A DNA stretch of 19,236 bases. It comes from Deltaproteobacteria bacterium. GTDB taxonomy: Bacteria > Desulfobacterota > Syntrophia > Syntrophales > UBA5619. A program made the translations under genes and the position numbers. The DNA lies in the NCBI GenBank assembly GCA_023487865.1, contig JAMDBG010000211.1, forward strand, positions 1 to 19,236, written 5' to 3'. Below are positions 1 to 9,169 of the stretch, one piece after another. Each line of letters starts with the position of its first letter. Position 1 is the first letter of the stretch. The notes beneath the pieces were generated by a model that was given only the letters and a program-made list of their open reading frames with translations, had not been told where the DNA came from and did no database searches.

Positions 1-25
1 CTTAATCTGCTTTCCCTGGGACATA

Positions 26-63
26 AAAATCCCCCCGGATCGTATCCAATCCGGGGGGATTTT
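26..63 (-). terminator. Intrinsic terminator downstream of the acyl-CoA ligase
   Basis: Two perfectly complementary 15-nt arms (26-40 and 49-63) surround an 8-nt loop. The stem has a C6/G6 core and A/T tails, so both strands read as GC-rich stem followed by T-run. It lies 25 nt past the ligase stop codon at 88-90, where the etf operon would end. The symmetrical A/T flanks mean it could also stop transcription arriving on the plus strand. Confidence 0.9.
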
Positions 64-87
64 ACATGCATTCTTTTTTTCGCTTTG

Positions 88-1773
88 CTATTTCTTCCGC
101 TTCTCCAGCTCCTCGGCGCGGAGCTGCTTGCGGAGGATCTTGCCCACGTTCGTCTTGGGAAGCTCCTTGCGGAATTCGATCTCCGTCGGGAGCTTGTAGG
201 TGGCCAGCCGCGTCTTGCAGTACTCGATCAGCTCTTCCTGGGTGGCCGTCATCCCCTCCTTGAGGACGACAAAGACCTTCACGCTCTCCCCTCGCGTCGG
301 ATGGGGGATGCCGATGGCGCACGCCTCCTGGACCTTGGGGTGGAGGTAGAAGACCTCGTCGATATCCCGGGGGTAGACGTTGAAGCCGCCGGAGATGATC
401 ATGTCCTTCTTCCGGTCCACGATGTAGAAGTACCCGTCCTCATCCATCGTGGCGATATCGCCCGTGTAGCACCAGCCGTCGCGGAGCGTCTTGGCCGTCT
501 CATCCGCCCGGTCCTTGTAGCCGAGCATCACCTGCGGTCCCTTGACGATCAGCTCGCCCCGCTCGCCTACAGGGACATCGGTCTTTTCATCCTCCAGATC
601 CACGATCCGGGCCAGGGTGTCGGGGATCGGAATCCCGATGCTCCCGACCTTTCTTGTCCCGGTGAACGGATTGACGTGGGTCACCGGCGAGGTCTCGGTC
701 ATTCCGAAACCCTCCATGATGATCGCCCCTGTCGCCTTTTCGAAGTCGTGGATCACCTCGACGGGGAGCGGCGCGCTCCCGGAGAAGGCCCCCTTGATGC
801 AGGTCATCGGGGTCTTCTTGAGGTCGGGATGGTTCAGCATCCCGATGTACATCGTCGGCACCAGCGGCGCAAAGGTCGGGCAGAAGTTCCGGATCGCCTC
901 CAGGAGCGGCTCCGGCTGGGGCCGGGGGACGAGGACCTGCGTCCATCCTTTGTAGATGGCGTAATTCAGGACGACGGACAGGCCGAAGACGTGGAAATAG
1001 GGGAGCGCCCCGAGGATGATCTCCCCGCCCTTCCCGAACGCGGGCACCCACGACGAAAGCTGCTGGACCTGCTTGCTCAGGTTCGCATGGGTCAGCATCA
1101 CCCCCTTGGAGACGCCGGTCGTCCCGCCGGTATACTGGTACATGGCGACGTCCTCGAACCCGCACTTCACCGCCTGCGGATTGGGGCCGTATTTCTCAAG
1201 GCATTCCTTCCAATCGTAGAGATCCGGGGCCGCCTTGACGGCGCCGAAGGGGTACTTCTTGAGCCATCTTCCCAGGATGCGTTTGAGGGGAGGGAGATAA
1301 TCCCCGATGCAGGTGGTCACGATCTGCCTGATCTTCGTCCGGGGCCGCAGGTCGATCATCCGGTTTCCGAGGACATCGAGCGTTATCAAGACCTTGGCGC
1401 CCGAGTCGTTGAACTGGTGCTCCAGCTCGGGATCCGAATAGAGGGGATTGTTCATCACGGTGATTGCCCCGATCTTCAGGATCGCGTAGTAGGCGACGAC
1501 GCAGGGGATGATATTGGGCAGGAGGATCGCGACGGCGTCCTTCGGTTTGACACCGAACGCGGCCAGGCAGGCGGCAAACCGGTCCACCATCTCCTTCAGT
1601 TCTCCGAAGGTGACAGTCGTCCCCTGAAAGATCAGGGCCGGTTTGTCGGGGAGCTCCTGCGCCGTCCGCTCCAGAAAATCGGGCATGCAGACCTCCTCGT
1701 ACTTCACGAACTCCGGCACACCCGGTTCGTAGGACTTCAGCCACGGTTTATCCATATACCTCGTCTCAGCCAT
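88..1773 (-). CDS. fadD: Long-chain fatty acid--CoA ligase (AMP-forming)
   Basis: This 561-residue ANL-superfamily adenylate-forming enzyme would activate a fatty acid with ATP and CoA to acyl-CoA, the entry step of beta-oxidation. Visible motifs are the P-loop YTGGTTG (about 214-220), GFGMTETSP (about 355-363), the adenylate-binding YTGDI (about 436-440), the hinge DRKKDMIISGG (about 453-463) and a C-terminal NVGK whose Lys (about 545) is the expected catalytic lysine. Length and motifs are full-length for the FadD/LcfA family. The ATG has a GAGAGG Shine-Dalgarno about 8 nt upstream. It is the last gene of the etfB-etfA-Fe-S oxidoreductase run, 130 bp after the preceding stop. Chain-length preference cannot be read from the sequence; a medium-chain or aryl substrate remains possible. 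Confidence 0.92.
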   Translation of the reverse strand: MAETRYMDKPWLKSYEPGVPEFVKYEEVCMPDFLERTAQELPDKPALIFQGTTVTFGELKEMVDRFAACLAAFGVKPKDAVAILLPNIIPCVVAYYAILKIGAITVMNNPLYSDPELEHQFNDSGAKVLITLDVLGNRMIDLRPRTKIRQIVTTCIGDYLPPLKRILGRWLKKYPFGAVKAAPDLYDWKECLEKYGPNPQAVKCGFEDVAMYQYTGGTTGVSKGVMLTHANLSKQVQQLSSWVPAFGKGGEIILGALPYFHVFGLSVVLNYAIYKGWTQVLVPRPQPEPLLEAIRNFCPTFAPLVPTMYIGMLNHPDLKKTPMTCIKGAFSGSAPLPVEVIHDFEKATGAIIMEGFGMTETSPVTHVNPFTGTRKVGSIGIPIPDTLARIVDLEDEKTDVPVGERGELIVKGPQVMLGYKDRADETAKTLRDGWCYTGDIATMDEDGYFYIVDRKKDMIISGGFNVYPRDIDEVFYLHPKVQEACAIGIPHPTRGESVKVFVVLKEGMTATQEELIEYCKTRLATYKLPTEIEFRKELPKTNVGKILRKQLRAEELEKRKK

Positions 1774-1903
1774 GATCTGTTCCTCTCCCTTCTTTAATTG
1801 GGTTATCGTTCAGGGGTCTGTTCTGACGACCCATCCTTCAAAAGGTTGACATCCTCAACGGATTTTTATCATGAAAAGAGAAGCGGAGACAGCCGGCTCA
1901 TGT

Positions 1904-4114
1904 CTACTGCGGTGCCGCACAGGCTTCCGCCACGGGCTGCGCCTCCTCCAGATCCATGGCCCGCCAGACGATCTCCGCAATATCGAGGGCGGCCATGGTC
2001 TCCTCCTTCTTGCGGTCCTTGATGCCGTCGGAGAGCATGGTGAGGCAGAAGGGACAGCCCACGGCGATCGTCCCGGCCCCTGCGGCGACGGCCTGATCCG
2101 TCCGCAGGTTGTTGATCCGCTCGCCGATATCTTCCTCCATCCACATCCGCGCCCCGCCGGCGCCGCAGCAGAAGCTCTTGGCCAGGTTCCGCTCCATCTC
2201 CGTGAGTTTCAGGCCGGGAACGGCCCTGAGGATCCGCCGGGGCTGATCGTAGATCCCGTTGTAGCGGCCGAGGAAACAGGAATCATGATAGGTGAACAAA
2301 CCTTCCACCGGTTTTTTGAGCGTGATTTTCCCTGCAGCGATCAGTTCGGCGATGATCTCCGTATGGTGATAGACCTCGAACTCCCCGCCGAAATTCGGGT
2401 AATCCTTCTTCAGGGCATTGTAGCCGTGGGGACAGGTTGTGATGATCTTTTTGACATGATATCTGTTCATGACCTCGATGTTCGCCTGGACGAGGGTCTG
2501 GGAGAGGTATTCATTTCCCCCCCGCAGGGCCGAATCGCCGCAGCACCCCTCCTCCGTCCCGAGGATGCCGAAGCTGATCCCCGCCGCCTTGAGGATCTTT
2601 GCCAAGGCCGAGGAGACCTTTTTCCCGCGGTCGTCGAAAGACCCGGAGCAGCCCACATAAAACAGATATTCCACGGCGGGATCTTCTGCCAGGGTCTTGA
2701 TGCCGAGGTCTTTCGCCCAGTCCGCCCGGAGGTGGGAGCCGATGCCCCAAGGGTTGGAATTGTTCTCCATGTTCCGGAAGGTGAGTTGGAGCTCCGGCGC
2801 AAAATCCGCCTCGGTGAGGACCTTATATTGCCGCATTCCGATGATCTTGGGGACGTGTTCGATCGAGGCCGAGCAGTTCTCCGTGCAGTACAGGCAGTTT
2901 GTACAGGCCCAGAGTTCGTGAAGATCGATTACCCCGCCGACCAGCGCCGTCTCGGCCGATGCTGCCCCGGCTGTCGTCCCGCTCCCCATCCGGTCGACGG
3001 CGGCATCGATGCGGTCGAGGGCCTTAAAAACGATGCCTCTCCCACCGGTTTCTCCAGCCCCCGTCGCGGCGTTGCCCACAGCCCGCCGCGCAGCCGCCGC
3101 GGCCGGCGCCTGCGTCAGCCAGAAGGTCTTCAGATCCTGGATGAGTTTCTTCGGGGAGAGAGGTTTCCCGGAGAGATAAGCCGGGCAACCGTCCTGGCAG
3201 CGCCCGCAGCGCGTGCAGGCATCGGAGTCGAAGACCTGCTTCTTGGTGAATTCCTCGATTTTCCCGACACCGAAGGTCTCAGCGGTCTCGAAATCGCGGA
3301 TCGGTTCATTGTATCCCGCCGGTTTGAGCGAGACCAGAAAATGGTTGGCGGGGGTGGTGATGATGTGCAGCAGTCGGGAATAGGGGATATAGGCAATGAA
3401 ACCGAGCGACAGGAAGGTGTGGGTCCACCAGGTCGCCTTGTGGAGGAGTTTTGCCTGTTCCGGTTCAATGGCTGTGAATGCCTTGGCCAACATCCAGCCC
3501 CCGAAGGACCAGACCTCCCAGGAAGGGGAAGTGACTCGTATCCGGAGGGCCTCGATGACAAAACCGGTCATGATGATCCCGAAAAGGAGAAGCAGAACGA
3601 CGGCGTCATCCGCGGTATTGTCCGGCTTGCCTTGATAACCGAGACCGTCGGGCCGCCTGATGTAGCGGCGATAGAGAGCCAGCAGGACGCCGATCAGGAC
3701 GGCCAGGCCGAACAGGTCCATCAGAAAGGAGAAAACAAGGTAGAACGTCCCCCGGAGAAAGGCCCAGCCGAGTGGTTCGGCGATATGAAACTCCGAGGCG
3801 TCGAAGGCCGCCCCGAAGATGAGGACCATGAAACCGAAGAAGATGAGCCCGTGCATGATCCCGGGATAGGGTTCCCGGAAGGTCTTCACCTGGATGAGTC
3901 CGTTGATCAGGAGCGCCTTCACGCGCTCGGGGAGGCGGTCCAGGCGTGTCTCCGGTTTTCCCAGGGCGACCCACAGTTGCCACCGCCTGTAGATTCCGTA
4001 AGCGAAGATCAGAAGGGCAATCGCCGTAAATAAAAAAAGGAATGTTTCAAAAGTCTCGGCATTCCAGAAGACCTGCCTGCCCTCATTTCCGACTGAGAAT
4101 GGGATGCGCTCCAT
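1904..4114 (-). CDS. Membrane Fe-S oxidoreductase, EtfAB:quinone oxidoreductase type (HdrD/GlpC-like)
   Basis: The 736-residue protein has an N-terminal membrane part with several hydrophobic helices (about 20-42, 84-104, 122-147, 170-190, 228-245) resembling NarI-type b-haem modules; candidate haem histidines are in GIMHG (88), WTH (232) and LLH (250). Two CxxCxxCxxxC [4Fe-4S] motifs follow (C300/303/306/310 and C404/407/410/414), separated by an Ala/Gly-rich linker. Two CCG domains complete it (CC at 524-525 and 649-650, with partner cysteines at 489, 561, 613, 687 and 690). Proteins of this architecture beside etfBA are known as EMO, which oxidises reduced ETF and reduces menaquinone in Geobacter and syntrophic fatty-acid or benzoate degraders. 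Placement directly after etfA supports that role. A more general HdrD-like quinone-linked oxidoreductase is the alternative. The ATG has a GGGAGAGG ribosome site. Confidence 0.88.
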   Translation of the reverse strand: MERIPFSVGNEGRQVFWNAETFETFLFLFTAIALLIFAYGIYRRWQLWVALGKPETRLDRLPERVKALLINGLIQVKTFREPYPGIMHGLIFFGFMVLIFGAAFDASEFHIAEPLGWAFLRGTFYLVFSFLMDLFGLAVLIGVLLALYRRYIRRPDGLGYQGKPDNTADDAVVLLLLFGIIMTGFVIEALRIRVTSPSWEVWSFGGWMLAKAFTAIEPEQAKLLHKATWWTHTFLSLGFIAYIPYSRLLHIITTPANHFLVSLKPAGYNEPIRDFETAETFGVGKIEEFTKKQVFDSDACTRCGRCQDGCPAYLSGKPLSPKKLIQDLKTFWLTQAPAAAAARRAVGNAATGAGETGGRGIVFKALDRIDAAVDRMGSGTTAGAASAETALVGGVIDLHELWACTNCLYCTENCSASIEHVPKIIGMRQYKVLTEADFAPELQLTFRNMENNSNPWGIGSHLRADWAKDLGIKTLAEDPAVEYLFYVGCSGSFDDRGKKVSSALAKILKAAGISFGILGTEEGCCGDSALRGGNEYLSQTLVQANIEVMNRYHVKKIITTCPHGYNALKKDYPNFGGEFEVYHHTEIIAELIAAGKITLKKPVEGLFTYHDSCFLGRYNGIYDQPRRILRAVPGLKLTEMERNLAKSFCCGAGGARMWMEEDIGERINNLRTDQAVAAGAGTIAVGCPFCLTMLSDGIKDRKKEETMAALDIAEIVWRAMDLEEAQPVAEACAAPQ

Positions 4115-4205
4115 AACCTCTCCCGATCAGACCGACACTGGGGAAACAGGGAACGGCGTCCCTTTTGAACAGGGCGCCGCACCCACAATATGGTAGTCAG
4201 CTGTT

Positions 4206-5183
4206 TCAGGCCAGCAGTTTCTTACACTCTTTCGTGAATTCCGGAACGACCTTGAAGAGGTCGTCCACGACGCCGTAATCCGCTTTGGTGAAGATGGGGG
4301 CTTCGGCATCCTTGTTGATGGCCACGATGAATTTCGAAGAGCTCATCCCTGCCAGATGCTGAATGGCGCCGGAGATACCGCAGGCGATATAGAGGTTCGG
4401 TGAGACGATTTTTCCGGTCTGGCCCACCTGGTCCGTCTGGGGCCGCCAACCCGCATCCACTGCGGCGCGTGAGGCGCCGACGGTGGCCCCGAGGACGGCA
4501 GCCAGTTCCTCCAGGATGGCGTATCCTTCCGGCCCCTTCATGCCGCGCCCGCCGGAAACGACGATGTTGGCCTCGGTAAGATCCACCTTGCCGCTCGTAT
4601 CCTTCTGGATCTCGAGGACCTTCGTCTTGAGTTGACCCGCGTCGAGGGCGGGATCGAATTTCACCACCGCCCCGGCTTTGGGCGTTTCAACAGCGGCAAA
4701 GACGTTCGGCCGGAGCGTCGCCATCTGCGGGAAGGAGGAGATCGCGATCTCGCCGAAACACTTGCCCGCATACATCGGCCGGATGGCGAGGAGCTTGCCG
4801 TCGGCGATCTTCACATCCGTGCAGTCCGTCGCCAAACCCGTCGCCAGCTTGCCCACCAGACGCCCGGAGAGGTCCTTTCCCTGGGTGGAGGCACCCAGAA
4901 GCAGGATCGCCGGATCATTCTCCTTGACCACCTTGGCCACCGCCAGTGCATGGGCATCCGTCGTATAGGGTTCGAGAGCAGGGTTGTCCGCCACGAAAAC
5001 TTTATCGACACCGTATTTTCCCAGTTGCCCGGCGATCCCTTCGATCCCCGAGCCGCAGAGGACGGCGCATACCTCTTCGCCCAGTTGGTCGGCCAGTTTC
5101 CGGGCGGTGCTTGCCAATTCATAACTGATCTTGCGGAAGGCGCCGTCCCGCTGTTCTGCAACGATCCATACACCCTTTGCCAT
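4206..5183 (-). CDS. etfA: Electron transfer flavoprotein, alpha subunit
   Basis: The 325-residue EtfA pairs with EtfB as the soluble FAD-containing acceptor of electrons from acyl-CoA dehydrogenases. The C-terminal FAD domain is intact: GGRGMKGPEGY (about 211-221), GASRAAVDAGW (236-246), QVGQTGK (252-258), SGAIQH (271-276) and AINKD (288-292). No N-terminal ferredoxin extension is present, so it is the simple form. An in-frame ATG lies 15 nt further upstream (5198), but GGAGG is 8 nt before the ATG at 5183 and only 2 nt before another ATG, so the start giving MAKGVW is preferred. It is separated from etfB by 167 bp that hold a structured repeat, an unusually long gap for this gene pair. The Fe-S oxidoreductase follows after 91 bp. 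Confidence 0.95.
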   Translation of the reverse strand: MAKGVWIVAEQRDGAFRKISYELASTARKLADQLGEEVCAVLCGSGIEGIAGQLGKYGVDKVFVADNPALEPYTTDAHALAVAKVVKENDPAILLLGASTQGKDLSGRLVGKLATGLATDCTDVKIADGKLLAIRPMYAGKCFGEIAISSFPQMATLRPNVFAAVETPKAGAVVKFDPALDAGQLKTKVLEIQKDTSGKVDLTEANIVVSGGRGMKGPEGYAILEELAAVLGATVGASRAAVDAGWRPQTDQVGQTGKIVSPNLYIACGISGAIQHLAGMSSSKFIVAINKDAEAPIFTKADYGVVDDLFKVVPEFTKECKKLLA

Positions 5184-5222
5184 ATTCATAACCTCCATCG
5201 TTCAACAAGCATTATTCGATGA

Positions 5223-5348
5223 GCGGCTTCACAAAAAGCGCCAGAGGCAAGGCACATGACTCCTGAGGAGTGAGGCGTACTCGTTTCCATACGCCGCAAC
5301 GACGAAGGAGAAAGCGCAACACAGCCTACGGACTTTTTCCGGAGTCGC
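5223..5348. repeat. Structured intergenic repeat-like element between etfB and etfA
   Basis: About 126 bp fill nearly the whole etfB-etfA gap. The ends are imperfect inverted copies of each other (GCGGCTTCACAAAAAGCGC at 5223-5241 against the complement of the stretch ending at 5348; both contain AAAAAG next to a GC-rich edge). Inside are ACTCC/GGAGT (5259-5263 with 5267-5271) and GGCGTA/TACGCC (5274-5279 with 5290-5295). It has no coding potential. From memory, very similar structured elements recur between genes in Syntrophales-type and other Desulfobacterota genomes, but only one copy lies in this window, so repeat status is an inference. Confidence 0.5.
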
Positions 5349-5350
5349 AT

Positions 5351-6124
5351 TCAGATCACCTTCGCCTCTTCCCTGAGCAGCTTCGCCAGCTCCGCGGCCT
5401 TCCCCTCGGGAGTGCCGTCCGCGCAGACGATCTTCCCTGCGGCCCGCGCCGGAGGCGGGACAAACCTGACCACTTTGGCCTTGCCGTCCGCGGACACGCC
5501 CAGCGCGGCGGCATTCTTCACATCGACGGGTTTCTTTTTCGCTTTCATGATCCCGGGAAGAGAGGCGTAACGCGGCTCATTGAGCCCCTTTTGCGCCGTC
5601 ACCAGACAGGGAAGCGGACACTCGATCAGAAGCTGGGCCCCTTCGATGGGCCGGATCACCTTGACGGCGCTTCCCGCGAATTCCAGCTTGGTCACAACCG
5701 TCACCTGGGGGATACCCAGCAGGTCGGCCAGTATGGCGCCCACCTGGGCCGAATCGTCGTCGATGGCCCGCTGGCCGCAGAAGATAATGTCGTGAGGAAT
5801 CCCCTTGATGGCCGCCGCCAGGGCCGAGGCCGTGGTGAAGGCATCCGCGCCGTCGAAGACCGGATCGTTGATGTGGATCCCTTTGTCGGCGCCCATCGCC
5901 AGGGCCGTCCGGATCGTTTCCATGGCCCTTGCCGGCCCCAAGCAGACGATGGTCACCTCGCCGCCGTTTTTCTCCTTCAGCCGGAGGGCCTCTTCCACGC
6001 CGAACTCATCGTAGGGATTCATCACCCACTTGATGCCGCCCTCCTCGATGCCCGAGCCGTCGGGCTTTACCCTGATCTGGGCTTCAGTGTCCGGAACCTG
6101 TTTTACGCACGCAACAATATTCAC
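5351..6124 (-). CDS. etfB: Electron transfer flavoprotein, beta subunit
   Basis: The 257-residue EtfB is the partner of EtfA; in the family it binds AMP and helps form the flavin site. Visible signatures are MNPYDEFGVEEAL (about 35-47), GQRAIDDDSAQVGA (about 117-130) and the ETF-beta signature region KGLNEPRYASLPGIMKAKKK (about 179-198). Length is normal. The start is a GTG (6122-6124) with a strong AAGGAGG ribosome site 5 nt upstream. It is the first gene of the etfB-etfA-oxidoreductase-ligase run and has a sigma70-like promoter about 70 nt upstream. The sequence does not settle whether this ETF is the plain electron-transfer type or a bifurcating one; the downstream membrane oxidoreductase argues for the plain type. 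Confidence 0.95.
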   Translation of the reverse strand: MNIVACVKQVPDTEAQIRVKPDGSGIEEGGIKWVMNPYDEFGVEEALRLKEKNGGEVTIVCLGPARAMETIRTALAMGADKGIHINDPVFDGADAFTTASALAAAIKGIPHDIIFCGQRAIDDDSAQVGAILADLLGIPQVTVVTKLEFAGSAVKVIRPIEGAQLLIECPLPCLVTAQKGLNEPRYASLPGIMKAKKKPVDVKNAAALGVSADGKAKVVRFVPPPARAAGKIVCADGTPEGKAAELAKLLREEAKVI

Positions 6125-6195
6125 CTTTTCCTCCTTCCCGGATGCACGTCAGCTGAAGTACCTCTGATCGGCATAAAAACGTGCACCTACTATAG

Positions 6196-6224
6196 ATAAT
6201 ATCCCTGGTCACTTGCGTTGTCGA
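6196..6224 (-). promoter_or_regulatory. Sigma70-like promoter for the etfBA operon
   Basis: On the minus strand TCGACA (-35, 6219-6224; 5 of 6 consensus) and TATTAT (-10, 6196-6201; 5 of 6) are separated by exactly 17 bp. Transcription would start near 6189, giving a leader of about 65 nt before the etfB GTG. Confidence 0.65.
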
Positions 6225-6252
6225 AATCGAACCTATACCCTACGCACCGTAT

Positions 6253-6286
6253 GATCCGGAGGTCATTCCGGTGACCTCTCCGGATC
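6253..6286. promoter_or_regulatory. Long inverted repeat upstream of the etfB promoter
   Basis: GATCCGGAGGTCA (6253-6265) pairs with 6272-6286, which is its complement plus a 2-nt bulge, around a 6-nt loop. It lies 29 bp upstream of the etfB -35 and 77 bp past the acs stop. Neither strand shows a T-run after it, so it is either an atypical acs terminator or a regulator-binding site. TCCGGA recurs several times nearby (for example 6256-6261 and 6333-6338). Confidence 0.45.
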
Positions 6287-6362
6287 CCCTGCATTCGGGA
6301 GGTCCGGACTGTTTTTCCCGCCCCCTCTTTACATCCGGAGAGCCCAAAAGGGAAAGGTTTTT

Positions 6363-8342
<1,980 letters not shown>

Positions 8343-8542
8343 CGCGTGCCTCCATACACTTTTGCTGAATTCAATAAGGAGCCTGAATCGAAAGGAAAGC
8401 TCTCCCTCCGAGGGGGAGCCTCAAGCACCCCCGCCCAGGTCAACCGGTCTCTTGGTTCGATGAGCGACACTGCCACTTGGGAATAGATCTAATTATTGAA
8501 CAGATTCTGACCGCTTAGGATACGTCACTGAGCGTGAACGGC

Positions 8543-8568
8543 GGTCACTATATGACCAGAGGTCATAT
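8543..8568. promoter_or_regulatory. Operator-like cluster of GGTCA/TGACC half-sites
   Basis: ATATGACC-AGA-GGTCATAT (8550-8568) is an uninterrupted inverted repeat with 8-bp arms. A further GGTCA at 8543-8547 makes a second dyad with the same TGACC (GGTCA-N5-TGACC, 8543-8557). The arrangement of three half-sites is typical of a dimeric regulator site. It sits about 200 bp upstream of acs and 600 bp upstream of the porin, so acs is the likelier target. The regulator is unknown. Confidence 0.5.
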
Positions 8569-8893
8569 CACTGTGGTTCCTCTATCTCACTCTGATCAGG
8601 ATGTCAAGATTTTTTTGTCTAACCGGAAGGGCGCCTGATACGCGCCTGCAGGTGTGTTATTTTTTACACATCGGCCAGTGGCAAAATCACACCTCATTAC
8701 CCTGTATTCATCGGATCGGCAGAAGGCGGAGCCCGGGAACAGGCGGGTGGCGCAAACGGGAGGAGCCCCGTCATTATTGCATAACATCTCAATATCGTTG
8801 CTGTTTATCCACTGATCCCGTAGCCATAAGGCACGACCTGAAAAGGAGCAGGCCCCTGCAATCGGGCGCTGGTACGGCAATTGCGTATGGCTC

Positions 8894-8923
8894 TGCGTTC
8901 ACTTCTCGATGAAGCGAACAGCA
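8894..8923. other. Hairpin-forming inverted repeat, non-coding
   Basis: TGC-GTTC-A-CTTC (8894-8905) can pair with GAAG-C-GAAC-A-GCA (8911-8923) with one internal mismatch and one bulge around a 5-nt loop. It lies upstream of the TTGACA box, so it is probably not in the porin leader; it may be a binding site or part of an unannotated RNA. Confidence 0.35.
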
Positions 8924-8944
8924 TTGCCGTGAAGAAATTGGGGC

Positions 8945-8972
8945 TTGACATCGCCTGCGGGTGGTGTTAGTT
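8945..8972 (+). promoter_or_regulatory. Possible porin promoter (good -35, weak -10)
   Basis: TTGACA at 8945-8950 is a perfect -35 box. The best -10 at 16-17 bp spacing is TTAGTT/TAGTTC, which is poor, so an activator may be needed or the true -10 may differ. If used, the porin transcript would have a leader of about 190 nt that includes the anti-SD complement and the terminator-like hairpin. Confidence 0.35.
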
Positions 8973-9097
8973 CCTGCTTAGATATCTGTAAAAGGAGGTG
9001 ATGCCCCGAGCAGATAGGCTGTAAAGACGGTCTTCAGGGACGCAGGATTCGGTCCCCCACCGGCAGCGGACCGGCTGACAAAAAGGCCGCAAGCGGA

Positions 9098-9118
9098 GAC
9101 GCGAGAGCGTCGGTTTTT
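9098..9118 (+). terminator. Terminator-like hairpin in the porin leader (candidate attenuator)
   Basis: GACGC (9098-9102) and GCGTC (9107-9111) close a GAGA tetraloop and are followed by GG and five T. A CCG-CAAG-CGG mini-hairpin precedes it (9087-9096). It is 51 bp upstream of the porin ATG on the same strand, so termination here would block porin expression. A second GACGC at 9039-9043 could compete for GCGTC as an antiterminator. The stem is short, so strength is uncertain. Confidence 0.45.
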
Positions 9119-9169
9119 CAAGATGATTCCCATGCCCGTGGGGATCGAACATGTAAACAGGAGGATAAA

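Larger units (their letters stand above)
8343..9169. other. 827-bp non-coding region between acs and the porin gene
   Basis: I find no convincing protein gene here. Reading from acs, it contains a near-perfect hairpin in the acs leader (8399-8407 with 8411-8419), a cluster of GGTCA half-sites (8543-8568), GGCGC/GCGCC (8630-8646), TGTGT-N8-ACACA (8653-8670), a strong hairpin (8894-8923), a TTGACA box (8945-8950), a perfect anti-SD complement (8992-9002) and a terminator-like hairpin (9098-9118), before the porin ribosome site AGGAGG. The 94-residue and 103-residue frames at 8596-8912 look like chance ORFs. The density of dyads suggests regulatory DNA and a long structured porin leader. Confidence 0.6.

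Noticed and set aside
85..1797. 570-codon open frame on the plus strand opposite the acyl-CoA ligase
   Set aside because: It is an antisense shadow of a complete, motif-bearing ligase, with low-complexity charged composition.
1871..4033. 720-codon open frame on the plus strand opposite the membrane Fe-S oxidoreductase
   Set aside because: It is the GC-rich antisense shadow of a gene with clear Fe-S motifs; its translation is Arg/Asp/Gly/Pro-rich with no recognisable domain.
8596..8880. 94-residue minus-strand frame in the acs-porin gap (and the 103-residue plus-strand frame over it)
   Set aside because: Neither has a ribosome site, an ATG with context or family-like sequence; composition looks random and the region is rich in regulatory dyads.
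8990..9097. GEMM-I (c-di-GMP) riboswitch, suggested by GGGACGCA at 9037-9044
   Set aside because: The matching GCAAACC-type strand and the GNRA-capped P2 stem are not in the expected places, so the class cannot be assigned by eye.
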